Shown here: positions 1 to 12,640 of the stretch, in pieces
Numbering within the stretch: the first letter of the stretch is position 1
How the letters are laid out: each line of letters opens with the position of its first letter
Assembly: GCA_037367405.1 (NCBI GenBank)
Contig: JAZKJV010005763.1
Location: 62,001-126,000, forward strand
Length of the DNA: 64,000 bases
Source of the DNA: Ottelia alismoides
Taxonomy: Eukaryota; Streptophyta; Magnoliopsida; Alismatales; Hydrocharitaceae
Direction: 5' to 3'
The notes under the pieces: generated by a model
What the model was told of the DNA's origin: nothing
Database searches by the model: none
The model's input: the letters and a program-made list of their open reading frames with translations, nothing else
Made by a program: the position numbers and the translations under genes

Positions 1-2339
1 CTTTTTTGTGATTTATGGATATGGGATACATCATACTAAACCTAACTAAACCTAACTAATATATTGTTTGCAGTTTTTGGAGAGAAATTGAAATTTTTAT
101 GGATTTAAAATTGCTAAATGGGGAAAATAGACATGTTTGTGTATTTTTAAAATATGAAAATAGGTTTAAATACCAAATAAAATTTATATGTGAAATATCT
201 ATGTTTCAGACATCTATCCTGATTTTCCTCTAATTTTTTACATAAGGAAAATTTTAATAAAAAGTAAATACATAAAAAAAATATACAACCGAATCGGGAC
301 CTTTTTCAAATCAAATAAACTAAGGATGGATTTATGAACCATTACGTAATATCCATGTCTAAACTTGGAAAATATCAAAGGTTTAAAATATTCCAACGTT
401 TAGCAGGTGCATACATGCAAATACTAAAGAGTTCTAGGGTCCCAATGAAAAATATCCAAAATATTTTCCACATTAAACTATATTTACAATAATTTAAATA
501 AAAACAAAAGCGTAGAGGGGGTGTGACCCTATTTTCCCAACGAGGTGCATGCCTTGCACATGCGGGCGATCTAGTGGCTGATGTACGTCACTTAAACACA
601 TGGGTGGCCCTGATGAGGTAATGCTTTTCCCTTTCTTGATAGCCTAATTAGATTTAGGATGCGTTCTTCATCTCATGGTTCTAGATGGGCCTGGAAGAAC
701 GGGAAATAATATCGTCTGGAGCTCGTTCCATAATATCTCCATCCTCTGACCACCTGGTAGGTTACTCGGTGGTTAAAAATAACCATGGGGTCCTTTCGCG
801 GCTCTAGATGATCTCAAAGATGACCTAACCTCACTAACCGAGGCTTGGAGGTTCTGGGTGGCTTGGGTCACTTGGGGCTTCTATCCTTGACATAATTCAC
901 CCCCAGATGGGTTCTCAAGAGTTGGAACCTGCACAAAAAGATGCCAAGCTTAAGGGGATTCTCCTCGACTCTGGATTGAAGCTGAAAAGCAAAGGGGATG
1001 TAGGTGTGGAGGTCTTTGGTGATGCAGTGGAAGAGGAGTCTGGATTCCTCAATCTCAGCAAGATCGAGGGTGTTTGATGGTTCATTGGATGGAGAACGTG
1101 AAGATGAAGAAGACGAAGTGATAATATGAATCAGAACAAGGCTTGTTCTCAGTGGAAAATGGCCAAATCCTAGAGTTTTGATGAACTACAATTTTTGGAT
1201 TGCACAAAACAAGATGTAATTATCGAAAATAAACAACAGGGCAATACTAGGAATTAGTTTGTGAGTCTAAAAGCCTAAATTAACAACTCGAATTGGTCGC
1301 GGGACCTAGGAGCAGATGGACCTGGCAGAGCTCACCGTCAGTGGCCAGATCTCACCTTTCCTCCTTTACCTCGCTGTCAAACCTTGGGGTACACCTTCTT
1401 ATCACTAAGGGCATGCTCCAACTACTCATTCTTAGGGTTACGGGAGATGGAAGTAGATCAAAGTGGAATAGAAGACCAGGGTAGGTGACCACTCCAGATT
1501 GATCTGTCGCTCCTAATATAGCTAGAATGACAATCAATGCGATGATCATTCTCAAATTAATCAACAGTTAACCCACAATATGATGAAGAAATTAATGCAA
1601 TGTAGACGTGACTTAAAAATTTATAATATCTCCACAATAAATGTGTATAGGGTAAGTATGGCGGAGTGTCGATCCTAAGGAGCAAATCGGCATAGATTGA
1701 GAAATAAAAAATTAATTATTGCTAATTAGTACCGATTTCTTGTTAATTTTATGTTTGTCTTTTCATTTTTAATTATTTTTATTGGTTTTAATAAAATTTA
1801 ATTTCTATGGATTTAGATTATTTTAAATTATATTTTATTTTAAATTTTGATATTTTTATTTTTCTAGTTTTCAAAATAAAAAATAATTATATATAGTAAT
1901 ATAGATATTATAGATAATATAGGTAATATATGAGATATATAGTAGATATAGGATATTATATTTTAAATATATCAAGATATAGTCAAAATATAGAAACTAA
2001 AATATTTTTGTTATTTTCGTATTTTCTCTGCATTTAATAATTTTAATAGAATTCTTGCTAATTTTAGGTATTTTAAAGTATTAAATATAGTAAAATAGTA
2101 CACGTATTAATTGTCTGAGATTTTTTTGGGTTTAGTAAATATAAATAAATCCCAAGTTTATCTAAAACTATTTTTAATAAATAGTATGCATATAATATAG
2201 AAAATTCGGAAATAGAAAGATATATTTTTGGATTGTTCTTTGATTGTTGTTAACTTATATAAGGTTTTTAGGGTTTTCTGATTTTTTTTTAGTTTTAAAT
2301 TTTGTATTTTTAGGGATTTTTGGATACGTGGTAATATAT
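1..2339 (-). repeat. Antisense LTR-like, noncoding AT-rich segment (R1)
   Basis: No gene is seen. From 1 to about 560 and from 1,690 to 2,340 the sequence is very AT-rich. Between them lies a moderately GC-rich stretch (about 560-1,560). A motif near 1,655-1,680, read on the minus strand, resembles the 'tgt-gatc' U5 signature found at several other places in the window. Related, diverged sequence recurs at 29,580-30,298 and at 31,800-32,560, about 2.2 kb apart, which suggests tandem LTR-like modules. Short open frames here have no recognisable domain and are not annotated as genes. Confidence 0.45.
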
Positions 2340-2715
2340 AATAAGGGTTTGATGGGGTTACCCCTAGGATATAGTCAACGAACTGCCCGAGACCCATTTT
2401 TTGGTGATTTTTAAAATAATTTTGCAAAATATTACCATTTATATTCATCTATATATCCCTCCAATATGCCATTCAAATTTCGTCAGAAATGGAGACTCAT
2501 ATGCCCTCCTTCTATAACAAGTCGATTACAACAATATTTAGACAGTTAAAATTACATGTTCTAGAAGGAGGGCATAGGAGTCTCTATTTCTAACGAAATT
2601 AGAATGACATATTGGAGTGATATATATATATATGAATATATATGTCGATATTTTTCAAAAAAAATATGGAAAAATGGTTTGGGGGCAACCCCATTTTCTA
2701 ATATAATAATATAGC
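2340..2715. repeat. Long imperfect inverted repeat (foldback), R1 copy
   Basis: The left arm (about 2,340-2,514) and right arm (about 2,561-2,715) are imperfect reverse complements around a loop of about 46 bases. The best-paired core is the 14-base string atgccctccttcta at 2,501-2,514, with its complement beginning near 2,561. Pairing weakens outward but resumes at the G/C runs near 2,355 and 2,685 (ggggttaccc against ggggcaacccc). No open reading frame spans it. This could be a MITE-like foldback or a relic of an inverted duplication inside an LTR; transcribed, it would form a long hairpin. Confidence 0.7.
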
Positions 2716-5244
2716 TAATATATATTTTGGGAATTTTGGCAACTTTTTTCTATTTTTTTTGGTTTTTATATTTAAACAAGATGAAAATTCATCTTTTGTA
2801 TTTCTAATAAATAAAAAAATTTACTAAAAAGTCAAATAAAATTTGAGCATGTATAAGCATCATATCAGGCACTTAGATTAGTTTTCCTATAATTTTTATG
2901 GTAAAAAAAATATCTATAATAATAAATATACACAAAAATAAAAGTCACAATCTAGAGGGACCTAAATGCAGTTTTAATAAACTTTAGATCTATTTACTAG
3001 CAGGTCCATAAACTACAGGGATGTTCATGCATAAATCACAACACCTCATGTGGTGATACACGTGAGGCAGAGGGACTAAATAATAATAAAACAAAATTTC
3101 TAATCAAAGTTGCAATTCTTCCACAAATATACAAGTACTTTAACTATTTCGAGAATGAATAAAAAAGAAAAAGGCGTGAGGGGCTTTGTGCAATTTATAC
3201 CTTACGAGCGCATCGATGAGCGGTCCTAATATGCTTACTTAACCGATTGATGCTCTAGATCACTCTATAACACTTCGTTGGTATGTGATCCAAATCAAAT
3301 TAGCAGCTCGATCAGATGGCTGACGGTTGAAGCGATTCAACAGCCCCAAAATGAACTGGAGCGGAGGATAGATCCAACAATAGATGCTCTTCCCCAAGAA
3401 CGTGGAAGAACATCTCATTGGTTGAGCTTTGTTTCTTCGATTCTTCCTCCTCCTGGTTCCTCTCTCTCTCTCTATTGGGATACTCAATCTGATCAAGAAG
3501 ATTTTCCACAACAGATGGTACTCTTAGATGGGTCAGCATCCCATTGATGGGGACTTGGAAGCTTGTGGCAGTGCAAGCACTTGGAGGTTCCTGTGCAAGT
3601 TTGAAATCGACCCAAGAGGGGTCCTTTGAAGCTCTATCCTATACGGTCAGAAACATGGATGAAGAGAGAAGGTATATGGCCTTTTATTGGGCAAAAGAGA
3701 GTCAGATTGAGGTGGGATGTGGTGCCACCGGCAAGTGGCAGAGATGGAGACGTGGAACCTCGATCTGATAGCTATCAAGGGTGATTTGGATGGATGAACT
3801 GATGGAGAATATGCTGTGGGAGAAGGGGAGGTTCTATATGGGTCAAAACAAGGGTCGATTTATAATGGATAGTGATCAGAGCCAGAGCTCGGACGTACTC
3901 TAAGATTGGAATTTCATCTAAAATACGAGCTAATTGCATGAAATAAAAGACAGAAATAAAAGCATGGACAAAGCTAGACTAAGAATGAGATTAAACGACA
4001 ACTCATATATGGTCGAAGACCAGGGAGCAGAGAATCGCACGGAGAAGCTTCCGGCGATGGGTGGATCACTTCGATGAAGCCAAAGACACACCTTGAATCC
4101 GTCGAAGACCCTCCTGTCACAAAGGTCTACATGTATGAGGTGGATTTAAGGGGTTAAGACTCAATAAGGATCAAAAGAGAAAAAAGAGTGGATATGTATT
4201 ATTTATTAACATGGGTGATCAACCATATCGTGAAGATGATGGCGTAAAGGAGAAGAGGAGATTGTGAGGTCTAGAATGTAGGTGTGGAAGAGGATGATGT
4301 GGGCTTTAGAGTAGTGGGATGCTCGAGGAAGAAGAGGGAATGGAGGAAGGTGAAGAAAATGGAGAAGAGGGGGGCAATCGTGACTCTAACAGAGGTCAAA
4401 GTAGAGGCAAGGCCAGTTGACCTGGGGGTCAACTTTCCTTGAGTTCTGATTGGTCCACATGGACCAAGTCATGACAAAAAATAAATAAAAGTATGCATTA
4501 ATTGAATAAAAAATAGTAAATGATTTTATTAAATAAAACTCTAATCATGAAAAATGTTTCTTATTTATGGTGCTTTTTTTACAGCCTTATTTTTAGGATG
4601 TTAATATTTAAAAAATAGTAAATAATTTTATTAGATAAAAGTATATTTTTCTATATTTTGGGTATTTTTTATTATGTATATTTAATTTTATTATAATATT
4701 CATATATTTTATATATTTATAATAAAATACACATTTACCTATTTTTTATTCCATTTTTATGATTTTATTTACATACATAAATAAATACATGTATGTTCAT
4801 TATTGTAATAGTCTTCCTGTATATTTTAATGTACTATTTATTTAAAATGTAATTTAATTTTTTTATTTTATGTTTATATTTTTAATATGTTTTAATTAAT
4901 ATTTACATTTGTGTAAAAATATGAGAAGAGTAAAAATATAGAGAATAAAATATATGAATAAAATATACATATATATTGTACTATGGGACCCCAGAAAGCC
5001 GTCTTTTGTATCTTAACTCCATTTTTTAAGAAACCAAATTCATTAAATATATAATTTAATTTAAAATACAATGCATGTGAAGTTCGTTTTGCAACTTTTT
5101 ATTCCATGTGTCCCAATTACAAAATGTGTCATTTTTATTGACAATTATTTTTTAATTAATTTTCTATATATTTTTGTATACAAGTTTCATGTTGAAAAAT
5201 TTATTTTTTGCAGCATGTAAAATATAGAATAAAATGTGTAAAAA
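2716..5244 (-). repeat. Antisense LTR-like, noncoding segment (R1)
   Basis: No supported gene. AT-rich flanks (2,716-3,200 and 4,450-5,240) enclose a moderately GC-rich stretch at 3,200-4,440. The stretch carries several short frames in both directions with no recognisable domain; they differ in length between R1 and R2 (for example 3,278-3,547 against 33,518-33,865), which argues against coding function. The stretch near 3,990-4,080 loosely resembles 1,290-1,370, suggesting a second, diverged member of the same LTR-like family. Confidence 0.4.
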
Positions 5245-5339
5245 TTGGTATTTTTATTATATAGAATTAGGGTTTTACATACAATATCTAGCCCTTATCT
5301 CCCCCTACTTTATTTCTTGTCGACCAAGTCAATATTGAT

Positions 5340-7150
5340 TAGCATGACCAACTATCAGCATGTCATCCACGTAGATCAAAAGGATAGTGAACCTGCCATT
5401 GGGAAGGCATCAAACATACACACATGGATCCGATGTAGTCCTCTTGAAGTTCTGCTTCATCATGAAAGCATCAAACTTCATGTACCACTGTCTAGGGGCT
5501 TGCTTCAACCCACATAGACTCTTCCTCAGCCTGCATCTTCCCCCTTTTCCTGATATCCATTTGGCTGCTCCATGTAGATCTCTTCCTTCAGATCACCATG
5601 AAGAAAGGTTGTCTTCACGTCCATCTGCTCTTGCTCAAGGTCTAGGTTTGCAACAAGATCTAGTACCACTCTCACAGAATTCATCTTCACAAGTGTGAGA
5701 AGATATCATTATAGTCCATGCCCTCTTTCTGGTTGAATCCCTTCACAACCAAATTGGCCTTGTACTTCAGTTGCTTGCCACCATTATCTGATTTCAGCTT
5801 GTAGACCCACTTGTTCTTCTGCACTCTCTTGCCTACAGGAAGCTCAACAAGATCGTAAGTATGACAAAGATTGCATCTCTTCATAGATTACATTCTACCA
5901 ATGATCTCTCTCCTTATGCTCTTATGCCTCCTCAAAAGTGCATGGCTCATCATGATCAATCAGTATCACGTACTACAAAGTACGATAGCAGGACGATGGC
6001 TTATGTGCCCTCCCAGATCTCCTGAACGGAGGCTCTGTTGCATCTGCTTCTTCATGAGGTTGCTCCCCCTGCCCAAGATCCCTTGGACCTGCATCAATAG
6101 GGTCTGCATCTTTGTCATGTTGTTATGACCGTGCATCTTCTATGTTTGTACCTTGTACTGGAGAATAATATGTGTCCTCATTGTTGTCATCATCCATAGT
6201 AATCCCATCTAAGTCACCATCACCATTGCTATCCTCAGCCAAAGTCTAGTTCTCATAAAAAAATCACAAATTTCTTCCTAGTGATGGACTTCTTCTTTTG
6301 ATCCCAAAGTTAGTATCCAAACTCCTGATCTCCATAGCCAAAAAAAATGTAAGGCACTGTCTTGTCATCAAGCTTCTTCCTCTGTTCCTTTGGTATAAAT
6401 GCATAGGCTACGCATGAGAACACCCTCATGTGAGCATATGGGGGATCTTTCCCGGACCAAACGCACTTAGGGACCTGAAAATTTAAGGGAATAGATGGAG
6501 ATCAATTTATCAAATAGCAGACGGTCTGAACTGCCTCAACCCAAAAGGTCTTAGGCAGCTTCGTTGTCTTCAGCAAGCAACAAACTCTCTTCACAATGGT
6601 CCTATTCATCTATTTAGCGACACCATTGTGCTGGGGTGTTCAGAGCTCTGTCCTTTCATGCATGATCCAGTCCTCTTCACAGTAGCTCTGGAAGCTGTGA
6701 GAGGTGTAGTCCCGTCCATTATCTGTGTGCAGACACTAAACACTTTGTTTGTCTCGCTCTCCACCATGGCATGAAATTTCCTGAAGCAATCAAAGACTTG
6801 ATCAATCGTCCTCAGCATATAAACCCACAGCTTTCTTGATGCATCATCAATGAAGGTTGGAAAATACCATTTTCCACCCAAAGATGTTATGTCTATGGGA
6901 CCACAAACATCAGAGTGAATCAACTACACTAATCTTCCTTTACCTTTGATCTAACCTTGAAAGGTGAACACTTGTTCTTTCCAACCTCACGGGAATCACA
7001 AGGTGATAGTGTGATGTTAGTGTGGCATGGAATCAACTCCTTCCTGCTCAGAAGCAGTAAGCCCTTTTGTCTCATATGTCCAAGTCGACGATGCCAGATC
7101 TCGGACAAGTCAGCCTCACTAGCATGTAGGTTGTCATCCATGACCTTCAC
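5340..7150 (-). pseudogene. Ty1/copia pol remnant (integrase to reverse transcriptase), R1 copy
   Basis: The minus strand encodes broken pieces of a copia polyprotein. Upstream (6,929-7,150) is the GAG-pre-integrase region with HRRLGHMRQKGL. Next (6,606-6,923) is the integrase core with HSDVCGPI and TFIDDASRKLWVY, where the aspartates are catalytic-type residues. The linker and the start of reverse transcriptase follow (5,687-5,884: CHTYDLVELPVGK, NKWVYKLKSD, VVKGFNQKEGMDY), and then the rest of the RT, now frameshifted, down to a YVDDM-like motif near 5,350-5,370. Compared with the R2 copy it has extra frameshifts and a deletion of about 12 bases near 5,535. Gag, protease and RNase H are not seen. 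The RT is cut just after the YVDD motif, followed by a purine-rich stretch and AT-rich DNA. It is not functional. Confidence 0.9.
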
Positions 7151-10100
7151 CTGAGTCTTATTAAGCGTGCAATAATGAACGTGAAAATCGTCTCTTTAAT
7201 AATCTAAAGTTGTAGCATAGGAGATGAAATTCGATCGATCAAAACCACAATGTTTGAATGCTATCGAGAATTTTTACTTGGAAAGATACCAAGGTCGAAC
7301 ACAGGGAACAGACTATTTCTAGTTGCGTGGTTTTAAATTAAATTAAATAATTAACTAAATGTTTTGTTAATTTCCGTGTCAAGAAATAAAGAGAAAATAT
7401 GTTGATGAAAATGTAATACTAATAAAATAAATAGAGGAGATAATTAAGCATCAGATCTGTGACTTTGATTAGTAACCCAAACAATAGTAATCAATATCCT
7501 TAAAATAAAACCACGGATTGAAAGACATAAATTTCAAGAGAGATAATTACTTGAAATTCAAGCTGCGGTCGAGAATGCAGAATAATCCTATAAATAATCC
7601 TTCTACTAAGTAGATCATGCAAAGATTTAATCTCCAAATTCACTTTAATTTAATCCCCAAGAAAATATAGTTTAATCACATCAAATATAGAGAATTAAAT
7701 TAAATCTTCTTCAACATCCCTGCAAAACAAATCATTAGTTTTCTCAATCAAGTATTGCACAAGGTGTCAGAAATCATCCTACATTGATTAGATTGCATCT
7801 CAAATAATAATCTTCAATAAATATCTTCTAATAAGTCTTCAAAGTATATATTATGATAGAGCACAGAAATAGCTTCTAATTGACATATTATATGCTAAAA
7901 TTGGAGTTCTTATGCAAAAGGTATGGAAAAATAAAGTTCTGGGGACTAATATATAATAAAATTAAGTGTTTTATAACAAAATAGTCCGTAGGATGACTTA
8001 TTTGCAAATGTAGAAACACGTAGGTTTTCCTCTATAATTTACCATGCACGCATTTCGTGGGGGCTTCCTTGCAATTTCGAGAGTTGGCGGGGGTGTGTTG
8101 CAATTTTCCCATCTAACACATGTTCCTCACATGTTTCATCAAGCTCGAGCATTGGTGGCACATTTGAGAACTCCGAGGCGAAGGATCGGGTCAGTCAGAC
8201 CTCCAAGTGGTAGTTATGGAAGCTTCGGGGACTCGAGCCTCGAGGGTTGGACCACAGCTTGAGGAAGGATGTGTGGCGCATGATGGGTAGTAAGATCAAG
8301 GGCTTAGGCCCGATCCTACAGTAGGTGGAGGAGTGTCGGGCGGTCAGGGGGCAGAGCGAGGGTCGGCTGTGTGGAGCAGAGGGGGATGTGGCTGTGTTGC
8401 AACCGTTGGATACCCGAATCTAACGACAGGAAGCGGAAGACGCAGAGCTATGATCGAGGTGAACAAGCGGGTAGTCAAGGTGGTGAAATGGCTGAGCATA
8501 GCCTCTATGGTGGTTGTGCGAAGGAGCAGGTGGTGATTTCAACCATAGCGCATGGCGGAGGTGGAGCCGATCTAGGGCGGATGCCGTCCACACAGAGGTG
8601 AGGGCTTCGCCTGGAAGCCAAGGTCGAGGGAATGCAATGCGGAGGTGCTCGGCGGTGATAGTCTACGGCCAAGCACGGAGGGGCGAACGAATCTTGGCCG
8701 ATGGAGACATGTGACGATGGGCGAAGTGCAAGGTGACGGAGTTAATGGCGATGACACAGTTGGAGATAAATAGAAAACTAACAAAGGAAATTGAGGAGAA
8801 GGAAAAGAGTGAGTGTTCTTCGCATAGAAGGTGACCTGTAGTTGAAATACCTTAGTCGATCTTTGTCTTAAGAGCTACGATGAATGATAGCTCGAAGCTT
8901 GACTTTGGCGGTAGAACGACGAAAGCTACAAGGGTGGAAGCCCTCGGATAACATTGAGGTTGGGAAGCTCGAGTTGTTATCACCAGCCGAGCAGGTAGAT
9001 GATGGATAATGGAATGGAGTAGGACGAAGGTGGCTTTACAGGGTTAGAGGTTGGCCAGGGTAACGACTGGGGGCAAGGGGTCGACCTCGTAACGACCAGA
9101 GAAGGGGAGCGGTGATTCGTTACGAGGGAGGCAGAGTGGTCAGTTACTGGGGTGGAACAATGATGGTGGAGGAAGGGGATGGTAACTTGTGGGTCACGTG
9201 ACCATGGGTGAGAGAGGAGACGAGGGGATGGGTCACATACTCAAGAGGGAGGCGACACATGACACTCCCTGGGACTGCCACGTGCCACCAAAAAAACATC
9301 AAAAAATAAAAGGGAAAGAAAAATAGAGAATTAAAAGGGTAGCTCAGATCGAAAATTTTCCTTCATGAAAGTTTTTCATCTCAACGAGATCTACAACTTT
9401 CATGAAGGAATTAGGAATAAAAGAAGTCATCTGTACAAAGTGGTATTTTTCGTGGTTTTCCATGTGTATAGAAAATCACTTTTGGTGGATTTGTATTTTT
9501 TAGTGATTTTAGAAGAGAATAAAAATTTTATAAAAAATATGATAAAATAAAATACACTTAAGTGCACATTAATCTATTTTTTATTTTTAATAAGAAAATA
9601 GAGAAATAAAATAAGAGTACAAAACAAGTGAATTTTGTACAGACTCGCAGAGGTCATGGGACACAGAATGTTTCTTTATTTTCAGTCTTTACTTGAATTT
9701 GAATTTTTATGCCACATGATAAAATGTTCATCAAAGATCACAAATGAAAAAGAAATAAAATAAAATGGGTTAATTATATATATAAAAACTCAGGTCAAAA
9801 TCGTAAAAAGATAAAATGCGTAAAAGAGGCCCAAAACCCAACTTTCACATATGAGCTCCGATTTTTATGAAATCGGTCTTGTTTTGATGGTATTTGAAAG
9901 TGGAGTACTTTAATTGAGTAGACCAAAATCGGATACTATATGAGGGAGATATGCGTGTTTTAGTCCGTCTGATGTGAATTAAGTTTTAGGTTTATTTGTC
10001 ACTTTTTTATTAAATTTTTTTATTTTTCCTATATTCTTGTTAGTAATTGTTACACAATGGAATGGTATGGGGTCAATCAGAGTCAGGATAAATTAATTTA

Positions 10101-10304
10101 AAATTGAGAAAGTTATCTACTTTTTAGGGCAATTTACACTTTGATTTTTGTCTCCTTATTTTATGCAATTATGCATGATAAAATGTGAATATTATTTACA
10201 CATGTATGAATGCTAATGATGCTATATTGATGATTAAATGCATGGATTTTTGGAGAATTGGGCCTAATTGGCCAATTTTAGCATGTCGAATTAGAGATTC
10301 ATCA
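7151..10304 (-). repeat. Candidate antisense LTR of a gypsy-type element (R1)
   Basis: Read on the minus strand, this begins at 10,304 with TGATGAATCTC directly after a polypurine-like tract (10,305-10,320). Near 7,291-7,306 it carries the 'cctgtgttcgacctt' type signature that other LTRs in this window have near their U5 ends. It includes a GC-rich patch (8,040-9,290) and AT-rich spacers. Open frames of 60-76 codons in the GC-rich patch differ between R1 and R2 and are not supported as genes. The left limit of the LTR is uncertain, so the length (about 3 kb) is an inference. Confidence 0.45.
9360..9408. repeat. Perfect 13 bp-arm hairpin (R1)
   Basis: CCTTCATGAAAGT (9,360-9,372) and ACTTTCATGAAGG (9,396-9,408) are exact reverse complements separated by 23 bases. 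The R2 copy has longer perfect arms of 16 bases (39,632-39,647 and 39,665-39,680), so the R1 copy has lost pairing next to the loop. It lies inside the LTR-like region. Confidence 0.75.
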
Positions 10305-10320
10305 TATCCCTAAACTTAAA
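10305..10320 (-). other. Polypurine-tract-like site before antisense LTR start (R1)
   Basis: On the minus strand the sequence reads tttaagtttagggata followed by TGATGAATCTC. A purine-rich tract directly before TG is the usual start of plus-strand priming and the LTR edge in LTR retrotransposons. In R2 (40,578-40,593) the same site reads aagtataggggta before TGATGAATCTC, closer to the tracts at 21,486 and 23,092. Role inferred. Confidence 0.5.
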
Positions 10321-12185
10321 CCATGTGCGTCCATGAGCATCAAAGAATGATTGACTTAGTTGGATAAATCCTTGACTGTGCATGTGAACTTTCAAGGCTC
10401 AATTCATATAAGACCTTTAATTTGAGTGATCCTGAAATTCTGAGCTCAACCTTGCTTTAATCGAACAGAATCCAACTTCTCTATTTATCAAACTCTTTGT
10501 TTGTACATAAAATATAAGGATATGACTTTTAGCGTACTGCATTCATGATAGTCGAGTCGAGATGTCACCTAAGGTTCCAATCCAGGAGACTCTCCTCTAG
10601 ATGTAATCCTCAACACTAGGGAATAATTTAGTTCTTGCATTCAATCTACCGTCTCATTAGTTTGTCAGTCTTGAAAGTGTAGATGGACGACCATATGATG
10701 GTGGGTACAGGATTGTGCATTTTCTTCTCTCCCACACATTGGAACAAGGATCCTCTTGAGTGCCTTATTACTCAACACATGTATATTTTTGGTTTGATGA
10801 TCAATGTGTCTGTCAAGAGAATTCGGAGTTGTCTGCACTTGTTTTCCGGGGAGTACATCGGGGTGTGTCTCTTTTGAGTATCTAAGATACCTTCAACACC
10901 CAGACTTGTATCACTATATGATGCAGAGCCCTTTCTGGGTGCTAGAGACTCCTCTGTCCTAATAGCATTTGGTCCAAGTGGACACTTTGAAATGGTTGAG
11001 AGTACTCGCCTTTGGTAGAAGATCTTTGGAATTTGTTTTTGTAATGAAAAATCTTTTCTTTGTATGAGAGAACTTCTCTCGAAATTTTATTTCATTTTTT
11101 GGCTAGCTCCATTGCTATTACCAAAAGTTGGTGCACATTGATCAACATTTTAGTTAGATTTCATCGCACACTGGCACATAGGTAAATACCAAAGATATCA
11201 TGAGAAATTTTTCACATACTAGCTAGGGTTTGCTGACACTCAGGTCTTTTAAAGCATTCATTAACTTTATCCCATCCTTCAGCATCATTAAATTAGGTCT
11301 AGACTCAAATCACCAGCCCCAGTTCCACAAGTGATAACTCAACTCATCTCATCAACCATGCAGTTGTGAAAGTGATGTGCTGATCAAATACTTTAGAAGG
11401 TAGAGACGAAGAGTGTAATATAGCACTGAAATCTTTCAAACTAGGTAAGAGTGGATTATTAAGTTTCAAAAACATAATGACTAAGGATGGCTAACTTTGT
11501 CTCTCATAATATCAGAAACTAAGTGTCCTCAAATTCTCAAGCCTTGAGTGATAGTAAATGTGACAGGAAAACACCAACCAAGAAATGCATGGATGCATGA
11601 GATGCTTAATGAAATGTAAGATTATGAGAAACTTTTTTCTTAGATTTTTTTTTGCAATAATGAAAAAGAAACCATTTTTTCAAAACTTTTACACACACAG
11701 TGTTAGTTGCAAAACACATAGTTTTTTTTCGAAAAGTTTTTTTGTTTATTTTTGTTTTTTTTAAATAAGGTATTATTTACATAAAGAATTTAGTATAATA
11801 TGCATAATAAACACAACTTGTATCAATACCCGATCTTAGATTAAAATAATTAAAGTACGAGCTATGGATAAAATATGTAGAATATATACAAATACACCCG
11901 CCTATACTTTGCTTGTATTATGTCCTCATGGCATAAATTGAAATGTAGACATGGCTCGTTCTAAGTATAGCTGAGCGAAAAAGAAATAGAAATCGACTTT
12001 CCCTCCTATACTTAGACTTTCTAGGGACTAAGCATAGCAGAAAATCATGAAATGAGGCAGTCGAGCGTGAGGGGAAAAGAATAGAAGTGAGGTATACAAC
12101 ACGGTACTGATCCCCTCATACTTTTGCTCAGGCCAACCTATGTATGATCGGATAATTACAAAAGGGGAATCGAGTAGATTTACAG
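10321..12185 (-). repeat. Antisense retroelement sequence, noncoding (R1)
   Basis: No gene is seen. The part left of 11,896 would be LTR or 3' noncoding sequence of an antisense element. The part right of it (11,912-12,120) contains two or three short hairpins built on a 'ctaagtatag' arm, read in antisense, matching in style the array at 21,044-21,499. A purely AT-rich tract lies at 11,640-11,800. Confidence 0.45.
11896..11911 (-). other. Polypurine-tract-like site, hairpin-associated (R1)
   Basis: The minus strand reads caaagtataggcggg followed by TGTATTTGTATA. About 90 bases around this site match, in reverse complement, the + strand segment at 21,418-21,560 inside the gypsy element: a ctatac hairpin arm, then aaagtatagg plus G run, then TGT. 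The R2 copy (about 42,173-42,187) has a degraded G run. Confidence 0.55.
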
Positions 12186-12640
12186 ATGAACAAAGTTAAG
12201 GAGGTTTTTGACAAACCTTCTTGCGGGAATGGGGTGGAAGATAGTATTGAGATGTGGAGGGTGGTGAAGAGGGGGAGGATGAAGAGGATCGGCCATCGTC
12301 AGAGTCGTCCTCAGAAGAATAGTAGTCGTATGCAGAGGATCTCTAACTATTGTCAACCAGAGGTAAATGCCCTTTGATAATAGTTGTACTTATTGCACTT
12401 ACATGATGAACCACTTCAGGAGCGGATGAGGACTCTTCAAAATCACCTGGTTTCTAAAGTCAAAGGTGACTTTCTTGATCGGGTTGTTTCCGTGAGAAGC
12501 ATTGGGAGGAAGATGGACAATCTTTATCACCATATCTTGAGTAACCGGTGTGACATTTATGAGTTCCTCGTCAGAGGAATCCCCATAAAAGTCGACCAAT
12601 TCTTGTAGGGTCATATGCGGCTTCGGGGTGAGGGACAATG
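12186..12640 (-). pseudogene. Antisense internal-region coding remnant (R1)
   Basis: On the minus strand an open frame at 12,399-12,638 begins MSLTPKPHMTLQELVDFYGD and continues with an acidic stretch (DSSDEELINV). Downstream, in another frame, is a serine/acid-rich stretch ending near 12,186. It lies between an antisense LTR-like segment (12,700-14,330) and an antisense polypurine site (11,897-11,911), the position expected for the internal region of an LTR element. No reverse transcriptase, protease or zinc knuckle is visible, and I do not recognise the family. The R2 copy (about 42,459-42,910) has a frameshift near 42,750. Compact acidic stretches also occur in the gag-linked region of the + strand element. 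Confidence 0.35.

Noticed and set aside
38..60. Repeated taaacctaac resembling telomeric repeats
   Set aside because: The unit is not the plant telomere CCCTAAA, only two or three units occur, and R2 has fewer.
8044..8784. Frames in the GC-rich patch of R1
   Set aside because: The matching region in R2 (38,302-39,055) has different starts, stops and lengths.
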